In this document: piece after piece, positions 13,104 to 15,715 of the stretch | Numbering within the stretch: the first letter of the stretch is position 1 | How the letters are laid out: each line of letters begins with the position of its first letter | Origin: DASUDX01 sp036275365 | GTDB taxonomy: Bacteria; Pseudomonadota; Gammaproteobacteria; Nevskiales; Nevskiaceae | Reading direction: 5' to 3' | Assembly (NCBI GenBank): GCA_036275365.1 | Contig: DASUDX010000082.1 | Location: 1-15,715, forward strand | DNA: 15,715 nt | Notes under the pieces: generated by a model | Told to the model about the DNA's origin: nothing | Database searches by the model: none | The model's input: the letters and a program-made list of their open reading frames with translations, nothing else | Position numbers and translations under genes: made by a program

Positions 13104-15715
13104 ATGGGTCGTCCGGGCGGGTGGTGTCGCGGTGGGGTGAGAGGCGCAGCGCTGGCGCTGGCCCTGGCACCCGGGGCGCTCGGCGCCCAGGGCGCCGGCG
13201 AGCCGGTGGGGGCGCTGGTGACGGTGGCCGCCGATGCCAGCCGCCAGCATCTGGCGCGGCTGCCCGATGGCCGGATCCGGGTGGTCTACGAGGCGCCGGA
13301 CGCCGATGGCAGCGGCATCTGGCTGCGCCGCTACGACGCCGCCGGTGAGCCCCTCGATGGCGCCCCGCTGGCGCTGAACACGGTCACCGCCGGCGCCCAG
13401 GAGCGGCCGCGGCTGGCGCTCGCCCCGGATGGGCGCGGCTGGGTGGTCTGGCAATCGCTCAATGTCGATGGCTCCAGCCGCGGCATCGTCGCCCGCCGTC
13501 TGGCCGAGGATGGCCGGCCGCTCGGCGAGCCGCTGCTGGTCAATCTCACCACTGATCAGGACCAGACCTTTCCGGATGTCGCCGCCGATGCCCAGGGCGG
13601 CGCGCTGATCGCCTGGCAGAGCTTTCTGCAGGATGGCGACAACAACGGCGTCTATGCGCGCCGCTTCGCCGCCGATGGCCAGCCGCTGAGCGGCGAGATC
13701 GCCCTGGCCCAGCTCACCGCCGACTCCCAGCAGCAGGCCAGCGTGGCGATGCGCCCGGATGGCCGTGCGCTGGTCGCCTGGACCAGCTTCGCCGTGCCCG
13801 GCGGCGCGATCCAGCTGCGCGAGCTGGATGCCAGCGGCACCCCGCTGGGCGACGAGTTCAGCATCGATCCAGCCACCGTCGGCGGTCAGACCGGCGGGGT
13901 GGTGGCAATCGGCGCCAACGGCCAGGCCTGGGTGGCCTGGCAGAGCTTCAGCGTCGACAACAGCGGCACCGGCATCGCCGCGCGGACCCGCGCCCCCGCT
14001 GGCGGCTTCGACGGCCCGGTGCTGGCGCTCAACGCCAGCGGCGCCGGTAACCAGACCGCACCACAGATCGCGGTCGATGCCGACGGCCGGCTGGCGGCGG
14101 TCTGGCAGGATGAGGCCAGCGGTGGCGCCCTCGCCCGCCGCTTCGCGGCCGATGGCCGTCCGCTCACTGAGGAGCAGCCGCTGGCGGCGAGTCTGGCCCG
14201 CGCCGCCCTGGCGGTGGATGCCGATGGCGATGGCGTGTACGGCTGGATCGACGCCGGCGGTGCGCGGTTGCAGCGGCTGCTTGGCGCCGAGCCGATCGAT
14301 CTCGGCCTGGGCGCGGAGACCGATACCGATCCGGTGACGCCGGGATCAGCCCTGCGGGCGCGCTTCACCGTGCGCAACCCGGTGACGCCGCGCGCGCCCA
14401 GCGGGGTGGCCGCCATCGATCGCGCCATCGGCGAGGTCCGCGAGCTGCATCTGGATGTCACCCTGCCCGAGGGTGCGCGCTTCCGCAGCGTGCTCGGCAG
14501 CGACAGCGGCTGGCGCTGCGAGAGCCCGGTAGGCAGCTTCCTGCATTGCCTGCAGGCCGCGCCTCTGGCGGCCGGTGGCGAGACCACCCTGCAGCTGAAT
14601 CTCGATGCCCCGCCCACCAGCGGGCTGGCGACGATCGAGGCGCTGATCGAAACCCTGCCGCGCCTGGATCCGGCGGTCGACAACGATCGCGCCGCGCTGA
14701 CCGTGCGCGTGCAGCCCCCGACGGTGAGCGTGCTCACACCCACGCTGACCCTGCGCGAGGGCGGCGGCAGCGGGGTGCTGGTGCTGGGCATCGCGCCCCC
14801 GGCCGGGACGACGGTCAGCATTCCCTTCACCCGCAGCGGCAGCGCCGGCAGCGAGGATGTCACCCTCTCGGCGAGCCCGCTGCAGGTCCCGGCCGGGGCG
14901 AGCACGGCACGGCTGGCCGTCAGCGTGCGGGACGATAGCCTCGACGAGCCGCTGGAGACCCTGACCGTGCAGCTGCTGAGCCCGGACGGTGCCGTGCTGG
15001 GCAGCCCGGACCAGGCCCAGATCAGTGTCGAGGACAACGACGAGGCTCCGCTGCTGCGCTTCTCCGCCAGCAGCCTCGCCCGCAGCGAGTCGGCCGGCAG
15101 CGTCAATCTCCTGCTGCAGCTCTCGGAACCCAGCAGCCAGGAGGTGCGCGTGGCGCTGACGGTGTCCGGCACCGCCACCGCCGGGGTGGACTTCCAGGCG
15201 CCCAGTCGGCGCCTGGTGCTGCCCGCCGGCAGCCGCAGCCTCAGCGTGCCGCTGACCCTGATCGACGATGCCCTCGATGAGGCGGACGAAACCGTGGTGC
15301 TGAGCCTGAGCAACCCGCGCGGCGCCCAGCTTGGCAGCCCGGCTAGCCTCACCCTGACCCTGCAGGACGACGACCCCAGCCCCAGCCTGCGGCTGCAGCG
15401 CAGCAGCCTGAGCCTGGTGGAAGGCGCTGCCGCCGAGACGGTGCAGGTGCGGCTGTCCGAGGCCAGCACCCGCGAGGTGCGCGCCACCCTCGCCGCCGAG
15501 GGCAGTGCCAGCGCCAGCGACTACCGACTGGACACCCTGCAGCTGAGCATCCCGCCCGGGGCGCTGGAAGCGGCCTTCACCCTGGAGGCGCTTGCCGACA
15601 GCCTCGACGAGGCCGATGAGAGCCTGACCCTGAGCCTGACCGGCCTGGAGAACGCCGTGGCCGGCGTACCGGCGGCGCTGGAGGTGGTGGTGGTGGATGC
15701 CACCCCGCCCACCGC
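13104..15715 (+). CDS. Secreted propeller-repeat and Calx-beta domain protein (3'-truncated)
   Basis: The frame stays open to the window end, giving at least 870 residues. The ATG at 13104 follows GGAG at 13091-13094. A short signal peptide is predicted to cut after Ala28 (ALGA-Q). From 13251 to about 14305 there are seven repeats of 48-55 residues with the pattern 'D.G...V.WQS ... ARRFAADG.PLG', suggesting a seven-bladed beta-propeller. A DUF11-like region follows (14306-14720), with two Cys in GWRCESP and LHCLQA that may form a disulfide. Then come three Calx-beta domains: 14724-15041, 15048-15374 and 15381-15703. Each has the D-D-x-L-D-E-x-x-E-T/S-L/V motif, and the first two end in acidic EDND or DDD turns that can bind calcium. 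The role is probably extracellular or cell-surface, perhaps adhesive; no enzymatic motif is seen. The C-terminus, where a sorting signal would be, is out of view. Co-transcription with pepA is possible (70-bp gap). Confidence 0.85.
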   Translation, partial: MGRPGGWCRGGVRGAALALALAPGALGAQGAGEPVGALVTVAADASRQHLARLPDGRIRVVYEAPDADGSGIWLRRYDAAGEPLDGAPLALNTVTAGAQERPRLALAPDGRGWVVWQSLNVDGSSRGIVARRLAEDGRPLGEPLLVNLTTDQDQTFPDVAADAQGGALIAWQSFLQDGDNNGVYARRFAADGQPLSGEIALAQLTADSQQQASVAMRPDGRALVAWTSFAVPGGAIQLRELDASGTPLGDEFSIDPATVGGQTGGVVAIGANGQAWVAWQSFSVDNSGTGIAARTRAPAGGFDGPVLALNASGAGNQTAPQIAVDADGRLAAVWQDEASGGALARRFAADGRPLTEEQPLAASLARAALAVDADGDGVYGWIDAGGARLQRLLGAEPIDLGLGAETDTDPVTPGSALRARFTVRNPVTPRAPSGVAAIDRAIGEVRELHLDVTLPEGARFRSVLGSDSGWRCESPVGSFLHCLQAAPLAAGGETTLQLNLDAPPTSGLATIEALIETLPRLDPAVDNDRAALTVRVQPPTVSVLTPTLTLREGGGSGVLVLGIAPPAGTTVSIPFTRSGSAGSEDVTLSASPLQVPAGASTARLAVSVRDDSLDEPLETLTVQLLSPDGAVLGSPDQAQISVEDNDEAPLLRFSASSLARSESAGSVNLLLQLSEPSSQEVRVALTVSGTATAGVDFQAPSRRLVLPAGSRSLSVPLTLIDDALDEADETVVLSLSNPRGAQLGSPASLTLTLQDDDPSPSLRLQRSSLSLVEGAAAETVQVRLSEASTREVRATLAAEGSASASDYRLDTLQLSIPPGALEAAFTLEALADSLDEADESLTLSLTGLENAVAGVPAALEVVVVDATPPT
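13251..14305 (+). repeat. Seven tandem propeller-type protein repeats
   Basis: Repeat starts by coding position are about 13251, 13410, 13575, 13740, 13896, 14061 and 14205, giving units of 144-165 bp. Each unit carries a D/G-G turn, a strand ending in VxW(Q/T)S or a variant, and an (A)RR(F/L/Y)-A-x-D/A-G turn. The first, fourth and seventh units are the most diverged. The repeats are within the coding sequence and differ at DNA level, so recent expansion is not indicated. Confidence 0.65.
14724..15703 (+). repeat. Three tandem Calx-beta domains
   Basis: Units at 14724-15041, 15048-15374 and 15381-15703 are each about 107-109 codons. They share an initial hydrophobic strand, a REG/RSE/VEG motif, a GSA-x-x-x-D region, a PAG(A/S) or PPG turn before an alternating strand, and the DSLDE or DALDEADE calcium-site motif. 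The frame is still open after the third unit, so more may follow outside the window. Confidence 0.75.

Noticed and set aside
11240..13105. Minus-strand open frame of 621 codons opposite pepA
   Set aside because: It mirrors pepA, whose length and all catalytic residues match E. coli PepA, and it would overlap the ACAD gene and its promoter. It is a high-GC shadow frame.
1..15715. CRISPR arrays, tRNA or rRNA genes, insertion sequences and prophage genes
   Set aside because: I saw no regularly spaced DNA repeats, cloverleaf-like segments, transposase or integrase motifs, and composition is uniform across the window.

Overview
This window comes from a high-GC bacterial chromosome, roughly 70% G+C by eye. 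It is almost fully coding and has no RNA genes, mobile elements or CRISPR arrays. A proteobacterium, probably gammaproteobacterial, is the best guess. Three things support this: a leucyl aminopeptidase of exactly E. coli PepA length with its catalytic residues at the same positions, Blc-like lipocalin lipoproteins, and a multi-receiver hybrid kinase. The species cannot be named from the sequence.

Layout. (1) 2-2659, plus: the C-terminal 885 residues of a hybrid sensor kinase (GAF, long coiled coil, HisKA, HATPase, three receivers), cut by the window edge. (2) 2669-4114, minus: a polytopic membrane protein resembling the family databases label 'fenitrothion hydrolase' (FedB-like). It converges on the kinase over a perfect 10-bp hairpin that contains both stop codons. 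(3) 4187-6682, plus: a large lipoprotein with an N-terminal beta-trefoil-like region and an M19 dipeptidase-like metallohydrolase domain. (4) 11367-6706, minus: a tight six-gene unit in the order acyl-CoA dehydrogenase, APH-type kinase, histidine phosphatase-fold protein, membrane-anchored cupredoxin-like protein, lipocalin, lipocalin. Junctions are ATGA, TGATG, ATGA, a 40-bp gap and GTGA. (5) 11522-13033, plus: leucyl aminopeptidase PepA, divergent from the six-gene unit across 154 bp. (6) 13104 to the window end, plus: a secreted protein with seven propeller-type repeats, a DUF11-like region and at least three Calx-beta domains, open at the 3' edge.

How the genes may work together. The ACAD and APH-kinase pair looks like the two halves of animal ACAD11 and like the LvaC/LvaA pair of Pseudomonas. 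It probably phosphorylates and dehydrates 4-hydroxyacyl-CoAs so that they can enter beta-oxidation. The phosphatase-fold partner lacks its second catalytic His, so its role is open. The two lipocalins could handle lipids at the outer membrane. The cupredoxin-like protein and the FedB-like protein, whose predicted mature N-terminus is a histidine and which has several histidines in or near membrane segments, could form a periplasmic copper-related pair, though they sit about 3.8 kb apart. The M19-like lipoprotein and the Calx-beta protein are further envelope or surface proteins. No stretch longer than 300 bases lacks a gene.
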